A DNA stretch of 64,000 nucleotides from positions 62,001 to 126,000 of the forward strand of contig NC_016533.1 in NCBI RefSeq assembly GCF_000236905.1. The letters run 5' to 3'. A program made the position numbers and the translations under genes. How positions within the stretch are numbered: the stretch's first letter is position 1; each line of letters starts with the position of its first letter. The stretch is from Tetrapisispora phaffii CBS 4417. Its lineage: Eukaryota > Ascomycota > Saccharomycetes > Saccharomycetales > Saccharomycetaceae. The notes beneath the pieces were generated by a model. The model did no database searches. It saw nothing but the letters and a program-made list of their open reading frames with translations, and had not been told where the DNA came from. Positions 56,655 to 64,000 of the stretch are shown piece after piece.

Positions 56655-57407
56655 TCCTATCGTAACTAATTTTTATTTCGCTATATTTTTTGTTTAGACT
56701 ATTTTTTTAACAATGCTATGACTATTTAAATTATTTAAAAATTATTCACTGAACATTTACTTAAGAAAGGCAATAAGTACAAGGTTATGATGCTGAAATC
56801 CCGTTTACTTAATGATGACTTTATTTCGAAATGTTTTGTTTCCATTGTGTACCTTTAAACTGGTGTCGCGTTTTTGTTTGTTGACATTTTTTAATAACAA
56901 GAGGGCGTCGCAACTCAACTACAGATAAATAATAGTAATAATAATAATAATAATAAAAAGTTTTAACAGAAATGTATACGATAAAGAAAAGTTGTTTAAG
57001 TTTTCCGTCTTCAGTATTAAAGATCAAAATAATCATTTGTACGATAACCAATTCGGTTGCTGTCTGTACGTTACAATGGAGAACCACTTCGAAGCAGGAA
57101 GATATATATAGAATGTTGTCGCGATTTTAAATTAATTCTACAATTGTTGAACTTTATTGTTATTAATTTTTAAAATATTGTAAGTATATTCAAATATAAA
57201 TATAAACAGAGCAACATCTCGAAAATTTTTCCAGTTTTATGTTTAGAGGTATTGTAACCATATATAAGACTCATAATTTGCGACATTAACGAAATATTTA
57301 TTCATAATAGTAACTTTTTAGTTAATAGTATTTGATATTTGAATGATTATTAAACATAAACTCATACTGATCACTTTGGAATATTATCTTTCACACCTAT
57401 AAACATT
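56655..57407. promoter_or_regulatory. RNR4-like/RNR2 intergenic region
   Basis: A 753-bp spacer holding the RNR2 promoter. GTCGCGTT near 56,866 reads AACGCGAC on the other strand and resembles an MBF site; GGGCGTCGCAAC near 56,904 and GTTGCTGTC near 57,057 weakly resemble Crt1 X-box halves. None is strong enough to assign. Confidence 0.35.
56930..56956. repeat. TAA trinucleotide microsatellite
   Basis: About eight TAA/AAT units with one TAG variant in the RNR2 upstream region. Confidence 0.9.
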
Positions 57408-58616
57408 ATGACATTAAAAATGGCAAAGGCAACCCCCTCAAAAGTTGCAGCTTCAGCTTTGTCTGACTTAGAACTGAAAGAAGAGAATTTAGATAAAAAG
57501 CTAGAAGCTTTAAAAGAAAATAAATCTGACGATGAAGAATTGGATTTGAGATTGAGTAAAGCGGCAGAGGATCATAAGCAATTCATGTACAGCCATAGAG
57601 TACGTCGTCATGAATTGAAGAAGTTAGAAAAGTTGGAACCGTTATTAAATAAGGATAAAAAAAGACATTTAGTCCATCCTATTAAGTATCCTGATATTTA
57701 TGAGACCTATAAGAGAGCAGAAGCTTCATTTTGGACTGCTGAAGAAATTGATTTATCAAAAGATCTATACGATTGGAACGAAAGAATGAACTCCAATGAA
57801 AGATTTTTTATTTCGAGAGTTTTAGCTTTTTTCGCAGCATCAGATGGTATTGTTAATGAGAACTTGACAGAAAATTTCTCTGTTGAAATCCAAGTACCTG
57901 AAGCTAGATATTTTTATGGTTTCCAAATAATGATTGAAAATATTCATTCTGAGACTTATTCGTTATTAATTGATACATACATTAAGGATCCGAAGGAGAG
58001 TTCATTTTTGTTCAATGCAATCGATTATATTCCACAGATTAAAGAAAAGGCAGAATGGGCATTAAGATGGATCAATGATGACGAAGCATTATTTGGAGAA
58101 AGATTGGTAGCCTTTGCTTCAATTGAAGGTGTTTTCTTTTCCGGTTCCTTTGCCTCTATCTTTTGGTTAAAGAAAAGAGGTTTAATGCCAGGCTTGACAT
58201 TTTCAAATGAATTAATTTGCAGAGATGAAGGTTTACATACAGATTTTGCATGTATCCTGTTTGCCCATTTGAAGAACAAACCAGATCCAGCAATTGTAGA
58301 AAAAATTGTCACTGAAGCAGTGGGGATTGAAAAAAGATACTTCTTAGATGCTTTACCTGTCGCTCTACTAGGTATGAATGCAAAATTGATGACACAATAT
58401 GTTGAATTTGTTGCTGACAGATTATTAGTTGCGTTTGGGAATGAGAAGTACTATAAGGTTGAGAACCCATTCGACTTTATGGAAAATATATCGTTAGCTG
58501 GTAAAACTAATTTCTTTGAAAAGAGAGTTTCAGATTACCAAAAAGCAGGTGTTATTTCGAAATCTAGCAACACAGAAGCTGATGAGGGTGCATTTGCCAT
58601 GAATGAAAATTTTTAG
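57408..58616 (+). CDS. RNR2: Ribonucleotide reductase small (R2) subunit
   Basis: The diiron-tyrosyl radical subunit that, with the large subunit, makes deoxyribonucleotides. The product is 402 aa, against 399 aa in S. cerevisiae. All ligands are present: Asp146, Glu177, His180, Glu240, Glu274 and His277, with radical Tyr184, exactly one residue later than in S. cerevisiae Rnr2. The C-terminal tail ends AMNENF. The N-terminus could begin at Met5 (57420, [14 protein letters not shown]), which aligns with the S. cerevisiae start; I list the first ATG. RNR2 lies near APS3 and RRN7, as on S. cerevisiae chromosome X, confirming the orthology. Confidence 0.97.
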   Translation: MTLKMAKATPSKVAASALSDLELKEENLDKKLEALKENKSDDEELDLRLSKAAEDHKQFMYSHRVRRHELKKLEKLEPLLNKDKKRHLVHPIKYPDIYETYKRAEASFWTAEEIDLSKDLYDWNERMNSNERFFISRVLAFFAASDGIVNENLTENFSVEIQVPEARYFYGFQIMIENIHSETYSLLIDTYIKDPKESSFLFNAIDYIPQIKEKAEWALRWINDDEALFGERLVAFASIEGVFFSGSFASIFWLKKRGLMPGLTFSNELICRDEGLHTDFACILFAHLKNKPDPAIVEKIVTEAVGIEKRYFLDALPVALLGMNAKLMTQYVEFVADRLLVAFGNEKYYKVENPFDFMENISLAGKTNFFEKRVSDYQKAGVISKSSNTEADEGAFAMNENF

Positions 58617-59224
58617 TTATGAAAAACTATCCCTTAATGATATATATACAGTTTAGATAATTGGATAGAACAGTTTATAGATTATTTAACAAACTTGCTG
58701 AAATATATCAAGATAGTAACCTGAAGTCGCTAATAAATAATTGAGCTACCACTGTTGATTATCATTTGATATCAAAAATATGAACTGACGTTCTTTTTAT
58801 GTCAACTAATAAATATTGTCATTAAATTTATGTTTATTTCATCACTTAGTGTATTAAAATATGTTCTTAGTTTCAACGTCGAACAAAATCTATAGCGCAT
58901 CATATAAAAGTAAATTCATGATAACTTTTTGAATAACCGTATAAAATTGCCTTTAACTTAGAAGAAGACAATAATTTTAGTATTCAAAGTCGTAGAAATA
59001 CAAGCTCAGATTAGGAACTAGATCAATATTATCGTTGTCAATTGGAGCACAGTAAAATACATCAGTGCTCATGTTGATGCAAGGTTTATAGATTTTAATC
59101 TGATTATGATTTGCATACACTTGCAATGTATTGACAGAATGCTAAAGTGACATGCTTCAAAAATGTATATACTGTAATATGGGTTATAAGTTCATTTACT
59201 TTATTAAAATATCAAAAAAAAATG
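58617..59224. other. RNR2 downstream region
   Basis: AT-rich spacer of 608 bp between RNR2 and tRNA-Pro. No LTR or ORF of note. Confidence 0.4.
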
Positions 59225-59335
59225 GGAGAGAGCTGGGAATTGAACTCAGGGCCTCTCGCATATTCAAAATAGTGCTTTCCATTTGTACTGGAAGCACTTC
59301 CCAAAGCGAGAATCATACCACTAGACCACACGCCC
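59225..59335 (-). tRNA. tP(UGG): tRNA-Pro(UGG) with intron, possibly decaying
   Basis: On the minus strand it starts GGGCGTGTGGTCTAGTGGTA, matching S. cerevisiae tRNA-Pro(UGG). Anticodon TGG is followed by an intron of about 39 nt that contains a CCA able to pair with it. The 3' part differs from the known gene: the T-stem has CTGAG opposite CCCAG (an A-C mismatch where G-C is expected), and the acceptor 3' strand CTCTCTC leaves a C-U mismatch and a G-U pair beside the U-U already present in yeast. The B box AGTTCAATTCC is also one base off. It may be a pseudogene or contain sequence errors. Confidence 0.8.
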
Positions 59336-59509
59336 TCAATAATTATTAATTTTTTAACATTATGATTACCATACACATAAAATAATGTTGTTATTTTTAT
59401 TAGCTAAATTCTGTAACAACTTCACTGTTTCTGTTTAATCGATATTTCCAAAATATGCAGAGGTCGCTGGGTTTGTAAACTGTTGGAAATGACATCGGTC
59501 GTATAACTG

Positions 59510-59915
59510 TGTCAGAATTATTGTAGTGTATGTGACAGAACTAAGTGTTTATGACACTTTGAGTCCAGAACCAATAGATCACTTACTAATGGAAAGAAGG
59601 TCCAGAACAATCTTCCAAGTGGTAGGTGAAAATTTCTCACTACAATGTAAATGGCTACGCGATAAACACAGATGTACAATACAGCACTAAAGATCTTAGG
59701 AGGATGAATGAACACGTACACATGTTCATTCAACTGTCAGATTAACTCATATATAAGGAGGGCATCTAACTCTATATAGAATAGTTTAATTACACTAATA
59801 AAAGATCAATCGATTATTTAACTATAAAGAAGATGGACTATACTAGAGCAACTGAAGTGGCTAATGACACTAACTTAGATGTTGGAACTACCCAACATGA
59901 GCTTGTTTCTCCACA
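59510..59915 (+). mobile_element. Solo LTR, family B, with target-site duplication
   Basis: A 406-bp element with TG...CA ends (TGTCAG to TCCACA), flanked on both sides by AACTG (59505-59509 and 59916-59920). It has a TATATAAGG box near 59,750. Near the 3' end, from 59833, an ATG opens a 28-codon frame (MDYTRATEVANDTNLDVG...) that runs to the LTR edge, as in Ty1-type elements whose gag starts in the LTR. Confidence 0.92.
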
Positions 59916-59993
59916 AACTGAGCAACGATACCAGATATTACCTCTTTAGGAGAATATTGCTGCAAACCTGAAGTAATAGTGCTCACGAGAATG

Positions 59994-60397
59994 TGTGGAG
60001 TAACAAGCTTATGTTGGGTAGTTCCAACATCTAAGTTAGTGTCATTAGCCACTTCAGTTGCTCTAGTATAGTCCATCTTCTTTATAGTTAAATATCGATT
60101 GATCTTTTATAGTGTAATTAAACTATTCTATATAGAGTTAGATCGCCCTCTTATATATGAGTTAATCTGACAGTTGAATGAACATGTGTACGTGTTCATT
60201 CATCCTCCTAGGCTCTTTAGTGCTGTATTGTACATCTGTGTTTATCATGTAGCCATTTACATTGTAGTGAGAAATTTTCACCTACCACTTGGAAGATTGT
60301 TCTGGACCTTCTTTCCATTAGTAAGTGATCTATTGGTTCTGGACTCAAAGTGTCATAAACACTTAGTTCTGTCACATACACTACAATAATTCTGACA
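59994..60397 (-). mobile_element. Solo LTR, family B, inverted copy with target-site duplication
   Basis: A 404-bp element nearly identical to 59510-59915 in opposite orientation, flanked by GAATG (59989-59993 and 60398-60402). With the first copy it makes a large inverted repeat with a 78-bp centre derived from a family A LTR. Its gag-start frame reads out across that centre. Confidence 0.92.
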
Positions 60398-60416
60398 GAA
60401 TGTAATAGGAGAATTT

Positions 60417-60671
60417 TGCTCAATAGATGAATTCATTGTTTTAATATATTAAAATGTGGTTAAATCATATACTATATAATTAGATTAATCTCTCTGTGCT
60501 CAATAGTTGTGTTCATTGCTTTAATATATTAAAATGTTGTTAGATTATATACTTTATATCTAAATTAATCTCTCTGGTCTCTTGGACCTGGATCAATGAA
60601 TTATTTACTATTGATTACCGGGGTTTATATATAGATCATATTTCAATCTACCGTTCTGTCCAACGAGACGA
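60417..60671 (-). mobile_element. Two truncated family A LTR pieces in tandem
   Basis: Starts TGCTCAATAG at 60417 and again at 60497; the first piece stops after CTCTCTG, the second after ACGAGACGA, each where the next TGCTCAATAG begins. Both are the 3' parts of family A LTRs in the same orientation as the complete copy at 60672. No target-site duplications are visible, which suggests recombination between copies or insertion with later deletion. Confidence 0.8.
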
Positions 60672-61023
60672 TGCTCAATAGTTGTGTTCATTGCCTTAAT
60701 ATACTAAAATGTGGTTAAATTATATACTCTATAATTAGATTAATCTCTCTGGTCTCTTGGACCTGGATCAATGAATTGTTAACTATTGATTACCGGGTTT
60801 ATATATACATAATATTTCAATCTGCCGTTCTGTCCAACGAGACGACGTCGTCGAGTTGAACACGTACGGCAGGCTGATGGTTCTACAGTACTATTTATTG
60901 CATTAGGAATTCTGCTATTACATTCTTGCAGGCACTATTGTTTCAGGTTTGCAACAATAATCTCCTAAAGAGGTAATATCTGGTATCGTATAGTCACTTA
61001 TACGACCAGTGACATTTCCAACA
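60672..61023 (-). mobile_element. Solo LTR, family A, upstream of tRNA-Gly
   Basis: A 352-bp copy closely matching 54399-54749. On the minus strand it starts TGTTGGAAATGTCACTGG and ends ATTGAGCA. It contains the TATATATAAACC box and the in-LTR ATG frame MNTTIE. It ends 92 bp upstream of the tRNA-Gly gene. Confidence 0.9.
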
Positions 61024-61115
61024 AAATCTTGTTGGAGTCTCTCACTAAGATTCCGTCATCGTTTCGATTAGTTACATAAGTCCGCATGATATCCTTACAC
61101 GTTCAATAATTAATA

Positions 61116-61186
61116 GCGCAAGTGGTTTAGTGGTAAAATCCAACGTTGCCATCGTTGGGCCCCCGGTTCGATTCCGGGCTTGCGCA
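61116..61186 (+). tRNA. tG(GCC): tRNA-Gly(GCC)
   Basis: The 71-nt sequence from GCGCAAGTGGTTTAGTGG to CGGGCTTGCGCA appears identical to the S. cerevisiae gene. The acceptor stem GCGCAAG/CTTGCGC pairs fully, the anticodon GCC lies in TTGCCAT, and the B box GGTTCGATTCC is intact. There is no intron. Confidence 0.98.
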
Positions 61187-61347
61187 TTTGTATTTTTTGA
61201 AATTTCAATTCTCGAAATGCTTCTTGCGATGCTCATATCAAAATGAAAAATTTAAATATTAAATCTATAAGAGACTACCATTTTATAATTAAGTAATTGG
61301 TTCCTAAGAGGTTACTTAAGAAGCCAAGGATACTTGCGATTCTCAGT

Positions 61348-62020
61348 ATGATTCATGGTGTTTTAATATGTATGTCTAATTTTTTTTGCTTTGCTCTGTT
61401 TCTCATCCTATTTTTGCAATTACTAACAGACCCTTATTTTAAAAAAAAATGGTATTTGAACAGTTAATAAGAAATGTCAACCAAGACTGAGGAAATTTTA
61501 CACTCCTGTTGAGTTACCTAAACAAAAATTATTATTGGAGCAAGTTTATTCATATATATCTCAAAGAAATACAGAACTGCAATGCTCATTTATGGTTGCT
61601 CCCTCTTCTGTACTCTCTGATTCAAGAGGTAGTGTTACTGATGATGATAATATTCAAATAATCTATAAAAATTATGCTACCTTGTATTTTGCGTTCATTG
61701 TTGATGAGCAAGAGTCTGAGTTGGTGATTTTAGATCTGATACAAACGTTTGTGGAAGCTCTAGATCGTTGCTTCACTGAAGTGAGTGAATTGGATTTGAT
61801 ATTTAATTGGCAAACTTTGGAAAGTGTGTTGGAAGAAATAATACAAGGTGGAATGGTCATTGAAACAAGTGTGGCGAAGATCGTTAATTGTGTGGATGAT
61901 CTGAATAATGCATCTGAGGAATCTGAATCAGGTGCCGGTATGTTTGGAGGTACGGCAATTGGTAATGCTTTCCAAGCTTTAACTAATGGAAAATTCTCTC
62001 AATGGGCCTCTAGTCAATGA
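61348..62020 (+). CDS. APS3: AP-3 adaptor small (sigma) subunit, spliced
   Basis: Aps3 is the sigma subunit of AP-3, which sorts alkaline phosphatase and other cargo from Golgi to vacuole. Two exons, 61348-61369 and 61464-62020, give 192 aa, against 194 aa in S. cerevisiae. The 94-nt intron has a perfect 5' site GTATGT (61370-61375), branch site TACTAAC (61421-61427) and ends in CAG at 61463. The joined N-terminus reads MIHGVLIFNKKCQPRLRKFY, matching MIHAVLIFNKKCQPRLVKFY of the family. The core contains YATLYFAFIVDEQESEL and DLIFNWQTLESVLEEI. It is convergent with RRN7, as in S. cerevisiae, where APS3 also has an intron. Confidence 0.97.
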
Positions 62021-62171
62021 ATTAATTACATATATATATCAACTTTTTAAAAATTTTAAGAATAAATAAATGTGGTATCATAATGAAAAAAATATTTTTC
62101 CAAAGTAATATGCTGATTATAATTTTATAGTGAATTATATATGATAGTTATTGTGTAATAATTAAAAAAGA

Positions 62172-63857
62172 TTAAGTTTTAGTTAATCTTTTGATGCAAA
62201 ATTTCTCTACTTGTTTCACACTTGCCTCGAGTTGTACTTTTGAGAGTGCAAAATCTGTTACCAATTTTTCAATTATTTTATCTTCGAGTTTATTAATCAA
62301 TTGGATACGAGAAGGTAGAGCAGCGGATTGCTCAGTTCCTTGATACGGAGGAAACTCGAGACTGTTTCTTAAACTAATAAATTTTTCTTGTAATTCATTA
62401 ATGAAGGATACCTTATTATCCTGTAAGTGCGTCTTAGAATTCATTTCCATGTTTATGTCATTGCTAACGTCATTTTCAAAGTTTCCATTTTCTGAATTAG
62501 TTGCTATCTGATCACTTGTGATTTCATTACTCTTTTCTAAGTTCGACCAAGGCTTCTTAGTTTGTACCTTTTCAGTTAATGGGAATAGCTCCATAAGTTT
62601 TCTTCTTGCAATTTTTTTATCAATATTATTTTCTCTATCTACAACTGCCTTTTGGTTTGGTAAAAATTTTTTCTCAACCCAGTTTAAATATTCTAGACTT
62701 TGCTTATCATCCCATGTAAAAACATTGTTGGTTTCTTTATTGTATATCAGTTTCGAAATTCTGTTTTCAATCGTATATTCACTTTCTGATTCGATCTTCA
62801 CATCATTTAATAATGCCATTAAATATGTATCCGGAAAAGCATCATCAATATTACTTAATAAAATCCATCTTAATGCGACAATAAAATATGACAATGTTCT
62901 AACTTCAGGAATAACATGATATCCTAAGAAGTTTGCGCTACGTAGTTCTGGTAATATAAAATTATCAGCGATATCTAAACTCTTGATCATTTCTACTGCA
63001 ATGAGGAATACAGATGGTGGGAGTGAAAACGACATTATTAATTTCAATAATAGTCCTTCAAAGTAAAAGTGTGTATCTAAAAATCCATTTAATTCAATTC
63101 TATAGGCTAACTTAATCAAAACTCTATAAAACTGACCTTCATGAGGTGGTGCTCCACCTTCAAGTAAACCTAAATAAAAATTCGGCAGTCCTTCTACCCA
63201 TTGTTTTGGAAGAAGTGAGTATGACTTGTAATAAGGAAGCTCGGATATACCAATCCAAGTGATGAAATCAGATGCGTAAACTGGAATTCCAATATGCATC
63301 GATGCAATGTATAAAAATGCTAATGAAGTAGAAATGTGTATATTTAGTGATTGCAAATGTTTTCCACGTCCATTTTTCCTAAAACTAACAGGATTTGAAA
63401 AACTATTAATTCCTTCATCTATAATATTTTTATCGTTATCGTTAACTTTTTTCAGATATTTTGTCCATAGCAACTTAACAACCTGAGAAAAGTTATCACT
63501 GAACCCTTGCTTCCTTATAAGCCATCCGCATTGTTTCTTTAATATATATTGAAATGATTTAAGAAATAGAATATTTGCATCGTAACCATATATCCTCTTA
63601 TCTTTAACGCGATATTTTGAAGCAAGCTGTTGCGAGGCATTCAAACTCGACTGAAAGGTACCGGTTGCATTAGTAGTTAAATTCAATCTCCTTGTAACTA
63701 TCCCACCTGCAGCATAGTCATCATCATCATTATTAACTTCGATATCACCTTCCATCACATGCCCATATTGACATGTTCTTCTACCGGCAATAATCCTCCA
63801 TAATCTGGAAGGACAATTATCCGTCCCACAGACTGGCCCGCGAAGAAAGGAAAGCAT
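62172..63857 (-). CDS. RRN7: RNA polymerase I core factor subunit Rrn7
   Basis: Rrn7 is the TFIIB-like subunit (TAF1B family) of the Pol I core factor with Rrn6 and Rrn11, bound at the rDNA promoter. The product is 561 aa, against 514 aa in S. cerevisiae. The N-terminal zinc ribbon has Cys10, Cys15, Cys29 and His33 in RGPVCGTDNC and RRTCQYGHVMEGD. A conserved RRLNLTTNATGTFQSS (B-reader-like) segment and two cyclin-like folds follow. The extra length lies in the C-terminal half, about 430-510, which is rich in Asn/Glu. ATG at 63857 is the first in frame; the promoter continues to the window end. Confidence 0.96.
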   Translation of the reverse strand: MLSFLRGPVCGTDNCPSRLWRIIAGRRTCQYGHVMEGDIEVNNDDDDYAAGGIVTRRLNLTTNATGTFQSSLNASQQLASKYRVKDKRIYGYDANILFLKSFQYILKKQCGWLIRKQGFSDNFSQVVKLLWTKYLKKVNDNDKNIIDEGINSFSNPVSFRKNGRGKHLQSLNIHISTSLAFLYIASMHIGIPVYASDFITWIGISELPYYKSYSLLPKQWVEGLPNFYLGLLEGGAPPHEGQFYRVLIKLAYRIELNGFLDTHFYFEGLLLKLIMSFSLPPSVFLIAVEMIKSLDIADNFILPELRSANFLGYHVIPEVRTLSYFIVALRWILLSNIDDAFPDTYLMALLNDVKIESESEYTIENRISKLIYNKETNNVFTWDDKQSLEYLNWVEKKFLPNQKAVVDRENNIDKKIARRKLMELFPLTEKVQTKKPWSNLEKSNEITSDQIATNSENGNFENDVSNDINMEMNSKTHLQDNKVSFINELQEKFISLRNSLEFPPYQGTEQSAALPSRIQLINKLEDKIIEKLVTDFALSKVQLEASVKQVEKFCIKRLTKT

Positions 63858-64000
63858 GCGTTCAATGCCGTACGAATGTGTTAGAGCTACTTAGCCAATT
63901 GCTTTAATTCGAAAACAATCGGATAGAATAAGCTATAAAATAGGAATAATATTATTATTTTATAGTCAGTAGATAGTATTCAATATTCATCTCATCGCAA
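63858..64000. promoter_or_regulatory. RRN7 upstream region (partial)
   Basis: AT-rich sequence after the RRN7 start, cut by the window end. No motif assigned. Confidence 0.4.

Larger units (their letters stand above)
59481..60416 (+). mobile_element. Family A LTR fragment interrupted by two family B LTRs
   Basis: The family A LTR starts TGTTGGAAATGACATCGG at 59481. Its pieces are 59481-59509, 59916-59993 and 60398-60416, which join to match the first 120 bp or so of the minus-strand copies at 54,749 and 61,023. The two gaps are filled by complete family B LTRs, each flanked by a 5-bp duplication of family A sequence (AACTG and GAATG). The fragment ends at a junction with an oppositely oriented family A piece at 60417. 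Confidence 0.88.

Noticed and set aside
59888..60076. 62-aa minus-strand ORF beginning MDYTRATEVAND
   Set aside because: It starts as the in-LTR gag frame of the family B copy and then reads into a family A LTR fragment; not an intact gag gene.
59518..60389. Two nearly identical 71-aa ORFs (59518-59733 minus, 60174-60389 plus)
   Set aside because: They are the same antisense reading of the two inverted family B LTRs, not genes.
1..64000. Centromere, CRISPR array, bacterial-type operon or origin
   Set aside because: No CDEI-AT-CDEIII arrangement was found, no spaced direct-repeat array exists, and the gene structure is that of a yeast nuclear chromosome; replication origins cannot be called by eye in such AT-rich DNA.

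Overview
The window is nuclear DNA of a budding yeast of the Saccharomycetaceae. Nearly all genes are compact and intronless, and their products match Saccharomyces cerevisiae proteins closely along their whole length. The gene order mixes two S. cerevisiae regions that are sister segments of the whole-genome duplication: the left arm of chromosome I (CYC3, RBG1, FUN12, MTW1, FUN19, POP5, PRP45, GIP4) and the right end of XV (SOG2, TFB6, MEK1, TYE7, YOR338W, TEA1, ALA1, MRS2, VMA4, MIP1, SCD5, MYO2). Genes expected in the combined order, such as CDC19, CIN1, KRE5, SNC1/2 and PDR10, are not seen. This fits a post-duplication lineage (for example the Tetrapisispora/Vanderwaltozyma/Kazachstania group) whose duplicate losses differ from those of S. 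cerevisiae. I cannot name the species.

Layout. 1-7.7 kb: CYC3 and SOG2 (divergent), TFB6, MEK1 with a Ume6/URS1 site, and a doubtful spliced small ORF between TFB6 and MEK1. 7.7-10.5 kb: no recognised gene, then TYE7 with a probable 3' frameshift. 11.6-16.4 kb: RBG1 and FUN12, divergent around a GC-rich promoter. 16.9-31.6 kb: MTW1, a FUN19-like SWIRM gene, TEA1, ALA1 (mitochondrial form apparently starting at a non-AUG codon), POP5, PRP45, GIP4. 32.4-49.8 kb: MRS2, VMA4, an assembly gap in a TA repeat, MIP1, an NSRP1-like gene, SCD5, MYO2. 50-54.8 kb: solo LTRs, three related hairpins and a 618-aa gene I do not recognise. 54.8-64 kb: a segment matching S. cerevisiae chromosome X (RNR2, APS3, RRN7), carrying a tandem degenerate RNR2 paralogue, three tRNA genes and a cluster of nested solo LTRs.

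The genes do not form operons; most serve separate housekeeping roles. Shared themes are translation (FUN12, RBG1, ALA1), RNA processing and splicing (POP5, PRP45, the NSRP1-like gene), PP1/Glc7 targeting (GIP4, SCD5, both with a KKVRF docking motif), mitochondria (CYC3, MRS2, MIP1, part of ALA1), transport (MYO2, SCD5, APS3) and the two ribonucleotide reductase small subunits. The least ordinary stretch is 50-61 kb, where synteny breaks and tRNA genes, LTR debris, the unknown gene with its hairpins and the RNR tandem lie together.
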